Positions 18,109 to 29,914 are shown, counted from the first letter of the stretch. The stretch: DNA of 64,000 nt from Streptomyces parvus (GCF_014648875.1 NZ_BMRY01000001.1:541304-605303); one strand, 5' to 3'. Notes: generated by a model not told the origin, from the letters alone. Numbers and translations: made by a program.

Positions 18109-18756
18109 GTGGAGGTGGAGCAGCACAGGACACGTCCCCCGCAGCGTCGGCAGCCCCCGCAGGCCGCGCCCGCCCCGCCCGCGCCGGGTGGTTCCGCCGT
18201 GTACCGGGTACGGGTGCGGAGCGTGCCGCCCGTCGTCCTCGCGTTGCGGCGGTTCCCCAACCCCCGGCTCACCGGGATCGGGGCCGGGCTGTTCGCCTCG
18301 CTCACCATGTTCGTGCTCGCCTGCGTCGACCGGCTGCTGTTCGACAGCTCGGAGCTCGTCTACGGGCTGCTCTTCCTGCCCGTCAGCGCGCTCACCGCCC
18401 TCTGGGTCCGGCCCGCCGACCTGGTCACCGCGCCGATCAGCGTGCCGATCGCCTTCGCCGTCGGGGTCTTCCCGATCTCCGGAGGGTCCGAGGGCTTCGG
18501 CGGGCAGGTCATGGGCCTCGTCACCGCCCTCGCCGTGCACGCCGGCTGGCTGTACGGCGGAACCCTCGTCGCGGGCGTCATCGCCACCGTACGCAAGGTG
18601 CGGCTGATGCGGGCCCGGCGGCGGTACGTCCTGGCTCAGGGGCGCGGCCCCGCGGGTGAGCGCCCGGCCCGGGCCGCCGCCTCCGCCTCGGCTGCGAAGC
18701 CCGTGCGGGCCGGGGCCGGCACGGCGGCCGGGGCCCGTCGTCCTCAGCGGCCCTGA
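18109..18756 (+). CDS. Membrane protein of the DUF6542 type
   Basis: This is an integral membrane protein of about 215 residues. A Pro/Gln-rich N-terminal segment (about 1-40) precedes four hydrophobic segments between about 55 and 165: [50 protein letters not shown] and [19 protein letters not shown] basic, Ala-rich cytoplasmic tail follows. It resembles DUF6542 proteins, which as I recall sit beside ychF in streptomycetes. GTG 18109 and GTG 18115 are both possible starts and neither has a separate Shine-Dalgarno. Function is unknown. Confidence 0.75.
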   Translation: MEVEQHRTRPPQRRQPPQAAPAPPAPGGSAVYRVRVRSVPPVVLALRRFPNPRLTGIGAGLFASLTMFVLACVDRLLFDSSELVYGLLFLPVSALTALWVRPADLVTAPISVPIAFAVGVFPISGGSEGFGGQVMGLVTALAVHAGWLYGGTLVAGVIATVRKVRLMRARRRYVLAQGRGPAGERPARAAASASAAKPVRAGAGTAAGARRPQRP

Positions 18757-18909
18757 CGTCCGAGGGTCCGCCACGCGAGCCCGGTCCGCCCGTGGGGCTG
18801 GCCTGCCCTGCGGGTCCCGCTCAGTCCTGGTCCGGCCGGACAGCCCCGACGGCCTCTCGCCCCGGGCCCGGTCCGCCTCCTCGGGCCCGGTCTGCCCCCT
18901 CGGCCCCGC

Positions 18910-19662
18910 TCAGCCCTTGCCTGCCGCCGAGCCCGCCGCCGCCATCGCCGCCCCCACGATGCCCGCGTTGTTCTGCAACTGCGCCGGGACCAGCTCGGCC
19001 CGGACCTTCTCGATCAGGGGCAGGAACTTCTCCGCCTTGCGGCTCACGCCGCCGCCGATGATGAACAGCTCCGGCGAGAACAGCATCTCCACGTGCAGCA
19101 GATACTTCTGGACCCGGTGCGCCCAGTGCTGCCAGCTGAGGTCCTCGTCCTCCTTGGCCTTCGTGGAGGCGTGCTTCTCCGCATCGTGGCCGTGCAGTTC
19201 CAGATGGCCCAGCTCGGTGTTGGGGACGAGCTTGCCGTCGGTGAAGACCGCGCTGCCGATGCCCGTACCGAACGTCAGCAGGATGACCGTGCCCGTACGG
19301 CCCTTGCCCGCGCCGAAGGTCATCTCGGCCACCCCGGCCGCGTCCGCGTCGTTCAGGATGGTGACGGGCTGACCGATCCGCTCGCCCAGCAGGGTGCGGG
19401 CGTCCGTGTCGATCCAGCCCTTGTCGACATTGGCGGCGGTGCGGGTGATGCCGTCCGTGACGACCCCGGGGAAGGTGATGCCGACAGGGCCCGACCAGTC
19501 GAAATGGCCGACCACCTCCGCCACACCGTCGGCCACGCCCTTGGGCGTGGCCGGATGCGGTGTCAGCACTTTGTGGCGCTCCCGCGCCAGGTCTCCGCGG
19601 TCCAGGTCCACGGGAGCGCCCTTGATCCCGGATCCGCCGATGTCCACGCCGAAGATCTCCAT
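18910..19662 (-). CDS. ppgK: Polyphosphate glucokinase
   Basis: This 250-residue ROK-family kinase phosphorylates glucose using inorganic polyphosphate (or ATP) in the cytoplasm. [19 protein letters not shown] is the N-terminal phosphate loop. [14 protein letters not shown] is typical of [16 protein letters not shown] carries the catalytic Asp, and [12 protein letters not shown] is the second phosphate motif. ELGHLELHG resembles the conserved E-x-G-H segment. Length is normal. It lies 38 bp downstream of ispH on the same strand, so cotranscription is likely. Confidence 0.94.
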   Translation of the reverse strand: MEIFGVDIGGSGIKGAPVDLDRGDLARERHKVLTPHPATPKGVADGVAEVVGHFDWSGPVGITFPGVVTDGITRTAANVDKGWIDTDARTLLGERIGQPVTILNDADAAGVAEMTFGAGKGRTGTVILLTFGTGIGSAVFTDGKLVPNTELGHLELHGHDAEKHASTKAKEDEDLSWQHWAHRVQKYLLHVEMLFSPELFIIGGGVSRKAEKFLPLIEKVRAELVPAQLQNNAGIVGAAMAAAGSAAGKG

Positions 19663-19700
19663 GGAACCCACGGTACGGGCAGGCCGGGCCCCTTGCCCGG

Positions 19701-20681
19701 CTACTCGGCGGAAAGGGCGGCGGCCTCGGCACGCAGGTCGCGGCGGAGCTCCTTGGGCAGGGAGAAGGTGATCGACTCGTCGGCCGTCTTCACCGTCTCC
19801 ACGTCCGCGTAACCCCGCTCCGCCAGCCATTCCAGGACGCCGTCGACCAGGACGTCGGGGACGGACGCGCCCGAGGTCAGGCCGACCGTGGTCACGCCCT
19901 CCAGCCACGCCTCGTCGATCTCGCTCGCGAAGTCGACCAGGTACGCGGCGTCGGCTCCGGCGTCGAGGGCGACCTCGACCATGCGGATGGAGTTCGAGGA
20001 GTTCTTGGAGCCGACCACGATGACCAGCTCGGCGTCCTCGGCCAGCTTCTTCACCGCGATCTGGCGGTTCTGCGTGGCGTAGCAGATGTCGTCGCTGGGC
20101 GGCGAGAGCAGGTTCGGGAACTTCGACTTGAGGGCCCCGACCGTCTCCATCGTCTCGTCGACGGAGAGCGTGGTCTGGGAGAGCCAGACGACCTTCGACT
20201 CGTCGCGGACCTCGACGTTCGCCACGTCCTCGGGGCCGTCGACCAGCTGGATGTGGTCGGGGGCCTCGCCGGAGGTGCCGATGACCTCCTCGTGGCCCTC
20301 GTGGCCGATCAGGAGGATGTCGTAGTCCTCCTTGGCGTACCGGACGGCTTCCTTGTGGACCTTGGTGACCAACGGGCAGGTGGCGTCGATGGTGGCGAGC
20401 TTGCGCTCGGCGGCCTCCGCGTGGACGGTGGGCGCGACGCCGTGCGCGGAGAACATCACGATGGAGCCCTCGGGCACCTCCGCGGTGACGTCCACGAAGA
20501 TCGCACCCTTCTTCTCCAGGGTCTGCACGACGTACTTGTTGTGCACGATCTCGTGGCGGACGTAGATCGGGGCCCCGTACTGCTCCAGGGCCTTCTCGAC
20601 GGCGATCACGGCACGGTCCACGCCCGCGCAGTAGCCACGAGGAGCGGCGAGCAGGACACGGCGGGCAGGCGTTGCAGTCAT
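19701..20681 (-). CDS. ispH: 4-hydroxy-3-methylbut-2-enyl diphosphate reductase
   Basis: IspH (LytB) catalyses the last step of the MEP isoprenoid pathway, reducing HMBPP to IPP and DMAPP with a [4Fe-4S] cluster. The three cluster cysteines are visible in [23 protein letters not shown] and [20 protein letters not shown] and FSAHGVAP carry the conserved histidines, and [10 protein letters not shown] is the substrate loop. The protein is 326 residues from ATG 20681; an alternative ATG at 20690 adds three residues. It diverges from the APC permease gene and precedes ppgK. Confidence 0.97.
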   Translation of the reverse strand: MTATPARRVLLAAPRGYCAGVDRAVIAVEKALEQYGAPIYVRHEIVHNKYVVQTLEKKGAIFVDVTAEVPEGSIVMFSAHGVAPTVHAEAAERKLATIDATCPLVTKVHKEAVRYAKEDYDILLIGHEGHEEVIGTSGEAPDHIQLVDGPEDVANVEVRDESKVVWLSQTTLSVDETMETVGALKSKFPNLLSPPSDDICYATQNRQIAVKKLAEDAELVIVVGSKNSSNSIRMVEVALDAGADAAYLVDFASEIDEAWLEGVTTVGLTSGASVPDVLVDGVLEWLAERGYADVETVKTADESITFSLPKELRRDLRAEAAALSAE

Positions 20682-20782
20682 GCGTCCCATCGTAAGGCCG
20701 TGGCGAACAGGCGCGAGGACGGTCCGATCGGGACACTGGTCGCGGTGCGCGTGTGATCAGTCGCTGATGGTGATGGAGGGGT

Positions 20783-22348
20783 GTGGCCTCGGTGTCGGAC
20801 AGTGGTCAGGAGAGCGGTTCCGGAAGTGGTTCCGTGAGCGATGCTCAAGGCGGTTCGGGCAGCAGCGCGGAACCTGGCCGGTTGCGGCGGACTCTCGGGT
20901 TCCGGGACCTGGTCGTCTACGGGCTCCTCTTCATCGCCCCGATGGCCCCCGTCGGCGTGTTCGGCACCCTGGACGCGAAGTCCGACGGCGCGGTCGCCCT
21001 CGTCTACATCGTGGCCACCGTGGTCATGGGCTTCACCGCCTTCAGTTACGCCCAGATGGTGCGGGTCGCCCCCTTCGCCGGTTCGGTCTTCACGTATGCC
21101 CGCAAGGGGCTCGGGGAAGGGCCGGGGTTCATCGCCGGGTGGATGGCGATGCTCGACTATCTGCTGATCCCCGCCGTCGCCTACCTCTTCTCCGGGATCG
21201 CGATGAACGCCCTGGTACCGGAGGTCTCGCGGTGGGTGTGGACCGCGATCGCGGTCCTCGTGACCACCCTGCTCAACCTGTGGGGCGTACGGGCCGCCGC
21301 CCGCGCCGGCTTCGCGGTGCTGGCCATGGAGATCGTGGTGCTGCTGGTCTTCGTGGTCTCGGCCGTGGTCGTCCTCGTACGGGACGGGGCGCAGCGCGGC
21401 TGGCTGACACCGCTGACCGGGGACACCGGTTTCTCCATGGCGGCGGTGCTGGGGGCCGTGTCGATCGCCGTGCTGTCGTATCTGGGCTTCGACGCCATCG
21501 CCTCGTTCGCCGAGGAGGTGACCGGCGGTTCGCAGAAGGTGGCGCGGGCGGTGCTGTTCTGTCTGGTGCTGGCCGGTGCGCTGTTCGTCGCACAGACGTA
21601 CCTGGCGGCGTTGCTGGAGCCGGTGAGCTCGGCGGAGCTGGCGGCGGACCCGGCGGCGCAGGGGTCCGCGTTCTACGACGCGGTGGACGCCTCGGTCGGG
21701 ACCTGGCTGCACGACCTGGTGGCGGTCAGCAAGGCGATCGGCGCCGCGTTCGCCGCACTGGCGGGGCAGGCCGCCGCCGGCCGGCTCGTCTTCGCGATGG
21801 CCCGGGAGCGGCGGCTGCCGCGCCTCCTGGCGAAGGTCGACCCGAAGTCGGGCGTACCGCGCCTGGCGATCCTCGGCGCGGGCATCGTCACGCTGGTCGC
21901 CGCCGTGTGGGCGGCCCGGCGGGACGACGGCCTGGACCATCTGGTCTCGGTGGTGGACATCGGCGCGCTGACGGCGTTCGTCCTGCTGCACGCGTCGGTG
22001 GTCGGCTGGTTCGTCGTACGCCGGATGGCGGGGCCGCCGGTGTGGTGGCGGCACGTCCTCTTCCCGGTGGTCGGTGCGGGGGCGCTGGTCGCGGTCATCG
22101 TGGAGGCGACGGCCTCCGCCCAGGTGGTGGGCCTCTGCTGGCTCGGGGTGGGGCTCGTGGTGCTGGCAGTGCAGGGGACGGGGCGGCAGAGCGGGGCCGA
22201 GGGGCCCGGTGGGGCTGGTGGGCCCGGTGGGGCTGGTGGGCCCGGTGGAGCTGGTGGGTCTGGTGGGTCTGGTGGGTCTGGTGGACCCAGTGGAGCTCGT
22301 GGGTCTGGTGCGGCTGGTGGGCCTGGTGGATCCGGCAGGTCCGCGTGA
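20783..22348 (+). CDS. APC-superfamily amino acid permease
   Basis: This is a polytopic transporter of about 521 residues with roughly 12 hydrophobic segments from about residue 40 to 455. [20 protein letters not shown] is the first conserved APC helix, and [20 protein letters not shown] is the TM6-like unwound helix. The N-terminus is a Ser/Gly-rich tail. The C-terminus is an unusual Gly-rich tail of about 50 residues encoded by short DNA repeats. GGAGGG at 20775 is only 2 nt from GTG 20783 but 11 nt from GTG 20792, so the start could be either. The transported amino acid or amine is not determined. Confidence 0.87.
   Translation: MASVSDSGQESGSGSGSVSDAQGGSGSSAEPGRLRRTLGFRDLVVYGLLFIAPMAPVGVFGTLDAKSDGAVALVYIVATVVMGFTAFSYAQMVRVAPFAGSVFTYARKGLGEGPGFIAGWMAMLDYLLIPAVAYLFSGIAMNALVPEVSRWVWTAIAVLVTTLLNLWGVRAAARAGFAVLAMEIVVLLVFVVSAVVVLVRDGAQRGWLTPLTGDTGFSMAAVLGAVSIAVLSYLGFDAIASFAEEVTGGSQKVARAVLFCLVLAGALFVAQTYLAALLEPVSSAELAADPAAQGSAFYDAVDASVGTWLHDLVAVSKAIGAAFAALAGQAAAGRLVFAMARERRLPRLLAKVDPKSGVPRLAILGAGIVTLVAAVWAARRDDGLDHLVSVVDIGALTAFVLLHASVVGWFVVRRMAGPPVWWRHVLFPVVGAGALVAVIVEATASAQVVGLCWLGVGLVVLAVQGTGRQSGAEGPGGAGGPGGAGGPGGAGGSGGSGGSGGPSGARGSGAAGGPGGSGRSA
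22198..22345 (+). repeat. GGTGGGxCTGGTGGGxC repeat encoding the Gly-rich permease tail
   Basis: Short 9-18 bp units built from GGTGGGGCTGGTGGGCCC, and simpler GGTGGGTCT units, encode GGAGGPGG and GGSGG runs at the C-terminus of the permease. A second pair of 22-24 bp repeats (GAGCCACGTGGACCG) follows just downstream at about 22346-22390. Confidence 0.85.
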
Positions 22349-22482
22349 GCCACGTGGACCGCCCGCGTGAGCCACGTGGACCGGCCGCGTGAGCGACCCG
22401 CCGTCCGGGCCGGGCTCCCCGCGGGCCGTGGCCTCCGCGCGGGGCCGGTGTCCTGTCGGTGGGTGCCGATACGCTCGCCCGT

Positions 22483-23715
22483 ATGGCTCTCAACACGTCC
22501 GCGGAAGCGCCGCTGCCCGTCGGCGAGGTGTCCCGGCTCATCGGGGGGTGGATCGACCGGCTCGGCGCCATCTGGGTGGAGGGGCAGATCACCCAGCTGT
22601 CGCGGCGGCCGGGGGCCGGGGTCGTCTTTCTGACGCTGCGCGATCCGTCGCACGACATCTCGGTGAGCGTCACCTGTTTCCGGCAGGTCTTCGACCGGAT
22701 CGCCGATGTGGTGACGGAGGGGGCGCGCGTCGTCGTCCTCGCCAAGCCCGAGTGGTACGCGCCCCGGGGGCAGCTGTCGCTGCGGGCCACCGACATACGG
22801 CCGGTCGGCATCGGTGAGCTGCTCGTGCGGCTGGAGCAGCTGAAGAAGTCGCTCGCCGCCGAGGGGCTCTTCGCGCTGGACCGGAAGAAGTCGCTCCCCT
22901 TCCTCCCCCAGCTCATCGGGCTCGTCTGCGGGCGGGCCTCCGCCGCCGAGCGGGACGTCCTGGAGAACGCCCGCCGCCGCTGGCCCGCCGTGCGCTTCGA
23001 GGTCCGCAACACCGCCGTGCAGGGCGTGAACGCGGTCGCCCAGGTGGTGCAGGCGGTCGAGGAGCTGGACGCGATGGGCGAGGTCGACGTGATCGTGGTG
23101 GCCCGGGGCGGCGGCAGCGTCGAGGATCTGCTGCCGTTCTCCGACGAGCAGTTGATCCGGGCCGTGGCCGCCTGCCGTACGCCGGTGGTCTCCGCGATCG
23201 GCCACGAGCCGGACTCCCCGCTGCTGGACCTGGTCGCCGATCTGCGCGCCTCCACGCCCACGGACGCGGCCAAGAAGGTCGTCCCGGATGTGGGTGAGGA
23301 GCTGGAGCGCGTACAGCAGTTGCGGGACCGGGCGCTGCGGACCGTACGGGGGCTGCTGGACCGCGAGGAGCGGGGGCTCGCGCATGCGCTGGGCCGCCCC
23401 GCGATGGAGCGGCCCCAGCGGCTGGTGGACGAGCGCGAGGCCGAGGTGGACGCGCTCCTCGGGCGCAGCCGCCGGGTGCTGGGCCATCTGCTGGACCGGG
23501 CCGACTCCGAGCTGGCGCACACGCTCGCCCGGGTCGTCTCGCTGTCGCCGGCCGCGACCCTGGAGCGGGGGTACGCCGTGCTCCAGCGGCCCGACGGCCA
23601 TGTCGTGCGCTCCCCCGACGAGGCCGGGGCGCCCGGCGAGCCCCTGCGGGCGCGGGTGTCCGAGGGCGAGTTCACGGTGCGGGTGGAGAACGGGGGCGGG
23701 GGCGGGGGCGGATGA
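22483..23715 (+). CDS. xseA: Exodeoxyribonuclease VII large subunit
   Basis: XseA is the catalytic subunit of exonuclease VII, which degrades single-stranded DNA from both ends. The 410-residue protein has an N-terminal OB-fold (about 12-110; [17 protein letters not shown]), the catalytic core (about 135-330; [33 protein letters not shown]) and a coiled-coil region. It ends in [12 protein letters not shown], the usual C-terminal motif, followed by a short Gly tail. ATG 22483 gives the conserved N-terminus. xseB lies about 105 bp downstream, the usual pairing. Confidence 0.96.
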   Translation: MALNTSAEAPLPVGEVSRLIGGWIDRLGAIWVEGQITQLSRRPGAGVVFLTLRDPSHDISVSVTCFRQVFDRIADVVTEGARVVVLAKPEWYAPRGQLSLRATDIRPVGIGELLVRLEQLKKSLAAEGLFALDRKKSLPFLPQLIGLVCGRASAAERDVLENARRRWPAVRFEVRNTAVQGVNAVAQVVQAVEELDAMGEVDVIVVARGGGSVEDLLPFSDEQLIRAVAACRTPVVSAIGHEPDSPLLDLVADLRASTPTDAAKKVVPDVGEELERVQQLRDRALRTVRGLLDREERGLAHALGRPAMERPQRLVDEREAEVDALLGRSRRVLGHLLDRADSELAHTLARVVSLSPAATLERGYAVLQRPDGHVVRSPDEAGAPGEPLRARVSEGEFTVRVENGGGGGGG

Positions 23716-23742
23716 GTCGGCCCAGCAGCGGCCGGGGTCCGG

Positions 23743-23808
23743 GCCGTGCCCACGGTGACGCAACCGCTCACATTTGCCGTGCCCACGATGACGTAACAGC
23801 TCACATTT
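23743..23808. repeat. 33-bp tandem duplication between xseA and xseB
   Basis: Two adjacent 33-bp units (23743-23775 and 23776-23808) differ at three positions. Each ends in GCTCACATTT. The second ends 12 bp before the xseB start. Confidence 0.92.
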
Positions 23809-23820
23809 AGGGTGGATCAC

Positions 23821-24069
23821 ATGACGGACGACGGTACGGCGGCGACTGCCGCCGCCACGGGCACGCTCGGGTACGAGCAGGCGCGCGACGAGCTGATCGA
23901 GGTCGTGCGCCGACTGGAGGCGGGCGGTACGACGCTGGAGGAGTCGCTGGCCCTGTGGGAGCGGGGCGAGGAGCTGGCCAAGGTCTGCCGGCACTGGCTG
24001 GAGGGCGCCCGCGCCCGGCTGGACGCGGCCCTGGCCCGTCCGCAGAACGGTGGCGACGACGAGGGCTGA
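23821..24069 (+). CDS. xseB: Exodeoxyribonuclease VII small subunit
   Basis: This 82-residue protein matches XseB, the small helical subunit that wraps the XseA coiled coil. The signature is LGYEQARDELIEVVRRLEAG, then TTLEESLALWERGEEL and the following C-x-x-x-L helix. ATG 23821 is preferred; an in-frame GTG at 23812 would add three residues. It follows xseA with a tandem repeat between them. Confidence 0.94.
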   Translation: MTDDGTAATAAATGTLGYEQARDELIEVVRRLEAGGTTLEESLALWERGEELAKVCRHWLEGARARLDAALARPQNGGDDEG

Positions 24070-24131
24070 GCCCGGCCCCGGCGAACCAGCCGCATCACGC
24101 AGCGGTGTGCAATGGATCACTCACCGCCCGG

Positions 24132-24151
24132 TTTAGTTGAAAGTTAACCTA
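24132..24151. promoter_or_regulatory. AT-rich pseudo-palindrome upstream of the nitroreductase gene
   Basis: TTTAGTTGAAAGTTAACCTA is much more AT-rich than its surroundings and imperfectly symmetric. It lies about 57-76 bp upstream of the start codon, so it may hold a promoter and an operator (MarR- or HxlR-type regulators bind similar sites). Confidence 0.4.
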
Positions 24152-24207
24152 TCTCTGGCGTACCTTCGGAGTCTCCCCACCGCGTTCGTTCGGAAGGTTT
24201 GCACCAG

Positions 24208-24798
24208 ATGTCCCTCGTTCTCGACCCCACCGCTCAGGACCTCCTCTTCCGCGAGGCCCGCACCGCCAACACCTTCACCGACGAGCCCGTGACCGACGAG
24301 CAGGTCCAGGCGATCTACGACCTGGTGAAGTTCGGCCCGACCGCCTTCAACCAGTCGCCGCTGCGCGTCGTCCTGGTCCGCTCCGCCGAGGGCCGCGAGC
24401 GCCTGGTGCAGCACATGGCCGAGGGCAACCGCCCGAAGACCGCCACCGCCCCGCTGGTCGCGATCCTGGCCGCCGACAACGAGTTCCACGAGGAGCTTCC
24501 GGCGCTGCTCCCGCACTTCCCGCAGGCCAAGGACCTCTTCTTCTCGGAGCGCCCGGCCCGGGAGTCGGCCGCCGGCCTCAACGCCGCGCTCCAGGCCGCC
24601 TACTTCATCATCGGCGTCCGCGCCGCCGGTCTGGCCGCCGGCCCGATGACCGGCTACGACGCCGCGGGCATCCAGAAGGAGTTCCTGGACGACGACCACA
24701 CCCCGCTGATGGTCGTCAACATCGGCAAGCCGGGCGAGGACGCCTGGTTCCCGCGCAGCCCGCGCCTCTCATTCGACGAGGTCGTCACCACCGTCTGA
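24208..24798 (+). CDS. Nitroreductase-family reductase (malonic semialdehyde reductase/RutE-like)
   Basis: This 196-residue FMN-dependent nitroreductase-fold protein resembles RutE/HadB-type enzymes annotated as malonic semialdehyde reductase. Visible features are FREARTANTFTDEPVTDEQ near the N-terminus, FGPTAFNQSPLRVVLV (flavin-binding arginine/serine region), RESAAGLNAALQAAYFIIG and the C-terminal RLSFDEVV. ATG 24208 has GGAAGG upstream. It sits between xseB and a DUF4245 protein gene, as I recall for other streptomycetes. No rut operon is nearby, so the physiological substrate is open. Confidence 0.87.
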   Translation: MSLVLDPTAQDLLFREARTANTFTDEPVTDEQVQAIYDLVKFGPTAFNQSPLRVVLVRSAEGRERLVQHMAEGNRPKTATAPLVAILAADNEFHEELPALLPHFPQAKDLFFSERPARESAAGLNAALQAAYFIIGVRAAGLAAGPMTGYDAAGIQKEFLDDDHTPLMVVNIGKPGEDAWFPRSPRLSFDEVVTTV

Positions 24799-24865
24799 GG
24801 CGCCTAAGGCGTCTGAGGCGTCTGAAGCACGTCACCGTCTGAGGCACGTCTCACGGTCCCGACAC

Positions 24866-24916
24866 ACGCGAAGGGCCCCGGAACACCATCACCTGGTGTT
24901 CCGGGGCCCTTCGCGT
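24866..24916. terminator. Perfect 23-bp bidirectional terminator hairpin
   Basis: Arms 24866-24888 and 24894-24916 are perfectly complementary around a 5-nt TCACC loop, between convergent genes. Confidence 0.92.
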
Positions 24917-24939
24917 ACGCCGTCGGCGCGGGCCGCGCG

Positions 24940-25482
24940 TCAGGAAGCAGGCGTCGCGGGCGGCGGTGTCGTCTTCAGCGCCGCCGCCATCTCGACCAGG
25001 CTCTCCTTCGGCGCCGAGCCGGTCACCACCGTGGTGTGGCCCTTGCCGGGCAGGACGAGGGCGTTGTACTTCTCGCCCTCCCAGACCTGCCACTCCTTGC
25101 CCGCCACCGTCTCGGTCCGGCCGGTGTCCTTCGCCTTCTGGCTGACCTCGGGGACGTACGTACGCGCGGCGGCGGTGGACTGCTCGACCGCGACGTACCT
25201 GCGGTCCGCGTCGAGGAAGCCCAGGTGCCAGGCCTTGCCCTCGGCCTCGTCGTACCGGACGGAGGTCGCCTTCCACTTCTCCGGCAGGCCCTCCGGCGCG
25301 GCCACCGGGTAGGGGGCGGCGGTCCGCACCGTCGCCAGCTCCACGGTGAAGTCGACCGCCTTGATCGGGTCGGCGTGCTCGTCCTTCGGGATGAAGAGGT
25401 ATATGACCCCCGCGCAGGCGGCGATCACCAAAGTCGACAGGAACATGTCCCGGACTGTCTGCTTGCCTCGCTTGCTTGCCAC
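24940..25482 (-). CDS. DUF4245 membrane-anchored protein
   Basis: This 180-residue protein has a cytoplasmic basic N-terminus (MASKRGKQTVRDMFLS), one membrane anchor at about 14-31 (TLVIAACAGVIYLFI) and an exported domain of about 145 residues. PEGLPEKWKATSVRYD and KEWQVWEGEKYNALVLPG match DUF4245, an actinobacterial family of unknown function. GTG 25482 is the start. It diverges from glpX, a neighbourhood that I recall as conserved in actinomycetes. Confidence 0.88.
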   Translation of the reverse strand: MASKRGKQTVRDMFLSTLVIAACAGVIYLFIPKDEHADPIKAVDFTVELATVRTAAPYPVAAPEGLPEKWKATSVRYDEAEGKAWHLGFLDADRRYVAVEQSTAAARTYVPEVSQKAKDTGRTETVAGKEWQVWEGEKYNALVLPGKGHTTVVTGSAPKESLVEMAAALKTTPPPATPAS

Positions 25483-25580
25483 GGGTCCATGGTGGCACGC
25501 GGCCTGACACGCCCGGCCGCAGGGTGCCGCTCGCGGGAGGCGACGCCGGGGTGCTCATGCGTGACCCGCACTGCTCATTT

Positions 25581-25596
25581 TATCGACCTACCGATA
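25581..25596. promoter_or_regulatory. Short inverted repeat upstream of glpX
   Basis: TATCG-ACCTAC-CGATA lies about 53 bp before the glpX start, between divergent genes. It is AT-rich for this DNA and may mark a promoter or operator. Confidence 0.4.
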
Positions 25597-25648
25597 GAGT
25601 CGCAGCACCCTCATATCCGGTCGTCGCCGTACAGAAAGGTGCGCTCCG

Positions 25649-26680
25649 ATGTCCGAGCATCATCTGCCGTCCCAACTGGAGGTCTCCCCGGAGGCCCCCG
25701 ACCGCAACCTGGCCCTGGAGTTGGTCCGGGTCACCGAGGCCGCCGCCATGGCGGCCGGGCGCTGGGTGGGCCGCGGCGACAAGATCGGCGCCGACGGCGC
25801 CGCCGTGAAGGCCATGCGGACCCTCGTCTCCACCGTCTCGATGAACGGCGTCGTCGTCATCGGCGAGGGCGAGAAGGACGAAGCTCCCATGCTGTTCAAC
25901 GGCGAGCGGGTCGGCGACGGCACCGGCGCCGAGGTCGACATCGCCGTCGACCCGATCGACGGCACCACCCTCAACGCCAAGGGCATGCCGAACGCCATCG
26001 CCGTGCTGGCGGCGGCCGACCGCGGCGCGATGTTCGACCCGTCGGCCGTCTTCTACATGGACAAGCTGGTCACGGGGCCCGAGGCGGCGGACTTCGTCGA
26101 CATCAACGCGCCCGTGGCGGTGAACATCCGGCGCGTCGCGCGGGCGAAGAACTCCACGCCCGAGGACGTCACCGTCGTCATCCTCGACCGGCCCCGGCAC
26201 GAGGGCATCGTCAAGGAGATCCGGGAGACGGGCGCGCGGATCAAGTTCATCTCGGACGGCGATGTCGCGGGCTCGATCATGGCGGCCCGCGAGGGCACCG
26301 GCGTCGACCTGCTGATGGGCATCGGCGGAACGCCCGAGGGCATCATCTCGGCATGCGCCATAAAGTGCCTCGGCGGCGTCATCCAGGGCAAGCTCTGGCC
26401 GAAGGACGAGGCCGAGCGGCAGAAGGCGCTGGACGCGGGCCACGACCTGGACCGGGTGCTGTCCACCGACGACCTGGTCAGCGGCGACAACGTGTTCTTC
26501 GTGGCGACGGGGATCACCGACGGTGAGCTGATGCGCGGTGTGCGGTACCGCGCGGAGACGGCGACCACCGAGTCGATCGTGATGCGGTCCAAGTCCGGCA
26601 CGATCCGGACGATCTCCTCCAGCCACCGGCTGTCGAAGCTGCGCGCCTACAGCGCCATCGACTTCGACCGCGCGAAGTAG
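25649..26680 (+). CDS. glpX: Class II fructose-1,6-bisphosphatase
   Basis: This 343-residue GlpX-type phosphatase hydrolyses fructose-1,6-bisphosphate to fructose-6-phosphate in gluconeogenesis. The metal and phosphate motifs are clear: [15 protein letters not shown] (about 72-86), VDPIDGTTL (about 105-113) and [34 protein letters not shown] is a conserved C-terminal block. AAAGGTG precedes ATG 25649. GlpX is the usual FBPase of actinobacteria. It diverges from the DUF4245 gene and converges on the whiB-like gene. Confidence 0.97.
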   Translation: MSEHHLPSQLEVSPEAPDRNLALELVRVTEAAAMAAGRWVGRGDKIGADGAAVKAMRTLVSTVSMNGVVVIGEGEKDEAPMLFNGERVGDGTGAEVDIAVDPIDGTTLNAKGMPNAIAVLAAADRGAMFDPSAVFYMDKLVTGPEAADFVDINAPVAVNIRRVARAKNSTPEDVTVVILDRPRHEGIVKEIRETGARIKFISDGDVAGSIMAAREGTGVDLLMGIGGTPEGIISACAIKCLGGVIQGKLWPKDEAERQKALDAGHDLDRVLSTDDLVSGDNVFFVATGITDGELMRGVRYRAETATTESIVMRSKSGTIRTISSSHRLSKLRAYSAIDFDRAK

Positions 26681-26706
26681 CCGACGCCAGGGGCGCGCAG
26701 AGCGCA

Positions 26707-26750
26707 CGAAGGGGGTGCCGGGAGCCGATTCGCTCCCCGCACCCCCTTCG
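26707..26750. terminator. Bidirectional terminator between glpX and the whiB-like gene
   Basis: A 19-bp stem with a single mismatch (26707-26725 with 26732-26750) closes a 6-nt loop between convergent genes. Confidence 0.88.
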
Positions 26751-26759
26751 CGTACGCCT

Positions 26760-27131
26760 TCAGCCCGCCGCGGCTATGCGCTCGGCCGTCGTCGTGGCCG
26801 TGAGCTCGATGTCCCGTCGTCGCCGACGGGCCAGCGCCACCCGGCGCTCGGCCGCGGTGAGCCCGCCCCACACCCCGTACGGCTCGGGCTGCACCAACGC
26901 GTGCTCCCGGCACTCAATCATGACAGGACATCCGCCGCAGACCCGCTTGGCGGCCTCTTCGCGGGCCAGCCGGGCGGCGGTGGGTTCCTTGGAGGGGGCG
27001 AAGAAGAGGCCCGCCTCGTCGCGGCGGCAGGCCGCCTCGGAATGCCAGGGGCCCGCATCGTCCTCCCGAGCGGGGGTCCGCTGGGCCGGAACGGCGGCGA
27101 CCTGCAGAGGCTGATGCGGCGATTGCAGCAC
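26760..27131 (-). CDS. WhiB-family [4Fe-4S] transcriptional regulator
   Basis: This 123-residue Wbl protein has the four cluster cysteines at about residues 35, 65, 68 and 74 (EAACRRD, then VCGGCPVMIEC). The turn motif GVWGG is at about 86-90, followed by a basic C-terminus (ALARRRRRD). Wbl proteins work with the primary sigma factor to control development, redox or antibiotic responses. GTG 27131 has AGGAG 6 nt upstream. By position beside glpX it may correspond to the S. coelicolor SCO5046 protein, but that is from memory. Confidence 0.92.
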   Translation of the reverse strand: MLQSPHQPLQVAAVPAQRTPAREDDAGPWHSEAACRRDEAGLFFAPSKEPTAARLAREEAAKRVCGGCPVMIECREHALVQPEPYGVWGGLTAAERRVALARRRRRDIELTATTTAERIAAAG

Positions 27132-27302
27132 GGGCTACTCCTGACGACGGCTACGGCTACGGCTTCGCGAGCGAGAGTCGATGCAGCACTCCCTACCCGC
27201 TGTGCGTACGCCTATGCACTGAGTGGCACCGGCGCGCGACTCACCGCAATGCGCCCCCGCGGCATTCTGGCTGATTACCGGAGGTCGTCCGTCGTGTCGT
27301 AT

Positions 27303-27998
27303 TCAGTGGCCCAGGTGTTTACCCAGCCGCTTCTGGAGATCCGCGACGAACTTTCCCCGCTTCGGTTTCGCCTCCACACTCCCGAACACCGCATAGCCGT
27401 TCACGACGACGACCGGGGCTTCCGGGTCCGTGGATTCGAGCGCCTTCACCTCGAAACCGCCGAACACACCGGTGCCGTTGCCGCGCAGCGAGATGTTCTC
27501 CGGGACGCGAACCTCGACGCTGCCGAAGATGGACGTCGCATTGATGACGGTGAAGCGTTGGCCGAAAAGCGCTTCGGTCAGATCGATCTCCACGGTGCCG
27601 AAGAGCGCGAAGGCGTTCGTCCGGCCGCCGATCCGCCAGCGCCCCTTGCGGACGGAGCTGCTGAAGACCGCGACGAGATTGTCCGCGGGGCCTTCCGGGG
27701 CCTCGGGGCCGTAGCTGTACGGGCGCGGGCCCGGGCTCTGCGCGGTGGAACCGGAGGACGCGGGCAGGTCCCGGACGAGCGGCTGGAGTTCGCCGACGGT
27801 CTTGGCCCGGTAGACCAGGTCCACCCGCTCGGCATGCTCGTCCGCCGTCAGGCGGCCCTCGGCCATCGCCTCCCGCAGGATGTCCGCGATCCGGTCGCGG
27901 TCGGCGTCGGAGGCGCGGATGTCGTCGGCGCCCAGGACGTCGGCGGGCGGTGGGACGGCCGGCTCGCGGGGCTGCTGGGGCTGCTTCTCTAGGTCCAC
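27303..27998 (-). CDS. DUF1707 protein with LiaF-like C-terminal domain
   Basis: This 231-residue soluble protein has an N-terminal DUF1707 domain (about 25-80; IRASDADRDRIADILREAMA, RLTADEHAERVD). A C-terminal beta-helical domain like that of LiaF/cell-wall-active antibiotic response proteins follows (about 110-215; FGTVEIDLTEALFG, then VFGGFEVKA, VFGSVEAKP). No membrane segment is visible. The family is common in Streptomyces in several paralogues with unknown function. It diverges from the fumarase gene. Confidence 0.86.
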   Translation of the reverse strand: MDLEKQPQQPREPAVPPPADVLGADDIRASDADRDRIADILREAMAEGRLTADEHAERVDLVYRAKTVGELQPLVRDLPASSGSTAQSPGPRPYSYGPEAPEGPADNLVAVFSSSVRKGRWRIGGRTNAFALFGTVEIDLTEALFGQRFTVINATSIFGSVEVRVPENISLRGNGTGVFGGFEVKALESTDPEAPVVVVNGYAVFGSVEAKPKRGKFVADLQKRLGKHLGH

Positions 27999-28042
27999 CG
28001 GCCCAGCGTACCCAAACGCGATAGATCGCGACTACCCCACCG

Positions 28043-28108
28043 ACCGGCGCGCCCAGGCCTCCCAACCGGCGTGCCCTCGCCTCCCGACCGGCGCGCCCAC
28101 GCCTCCGG
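28043..28108. repeat. 22-bp imperfect tandem repeat, three copies
   Basis: Three units of ACCGGCGYGCCC followed by about 10 variable bases (28043-28064, 28065-28086, 28087-28108) lie between the DUF1707 and fumarase genes, with a partial fourth copy after them. Confidence 0.8.
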
Positions 28109-28243
28109 CCGGCGCGTCCCACCGCCCGGTCCGCGTCCAGGTGAGCCTTACCTCACAGGATCCACCCGAAGGCGGCGTTCTACCCTGGTGGACGCGCTGC
28201 CCGAGGGAGGTCAGCCGCTGTCGCCGAGTGAGGAATGGCCGTC

Positions 28244-29914
<1,671 letters not shown>

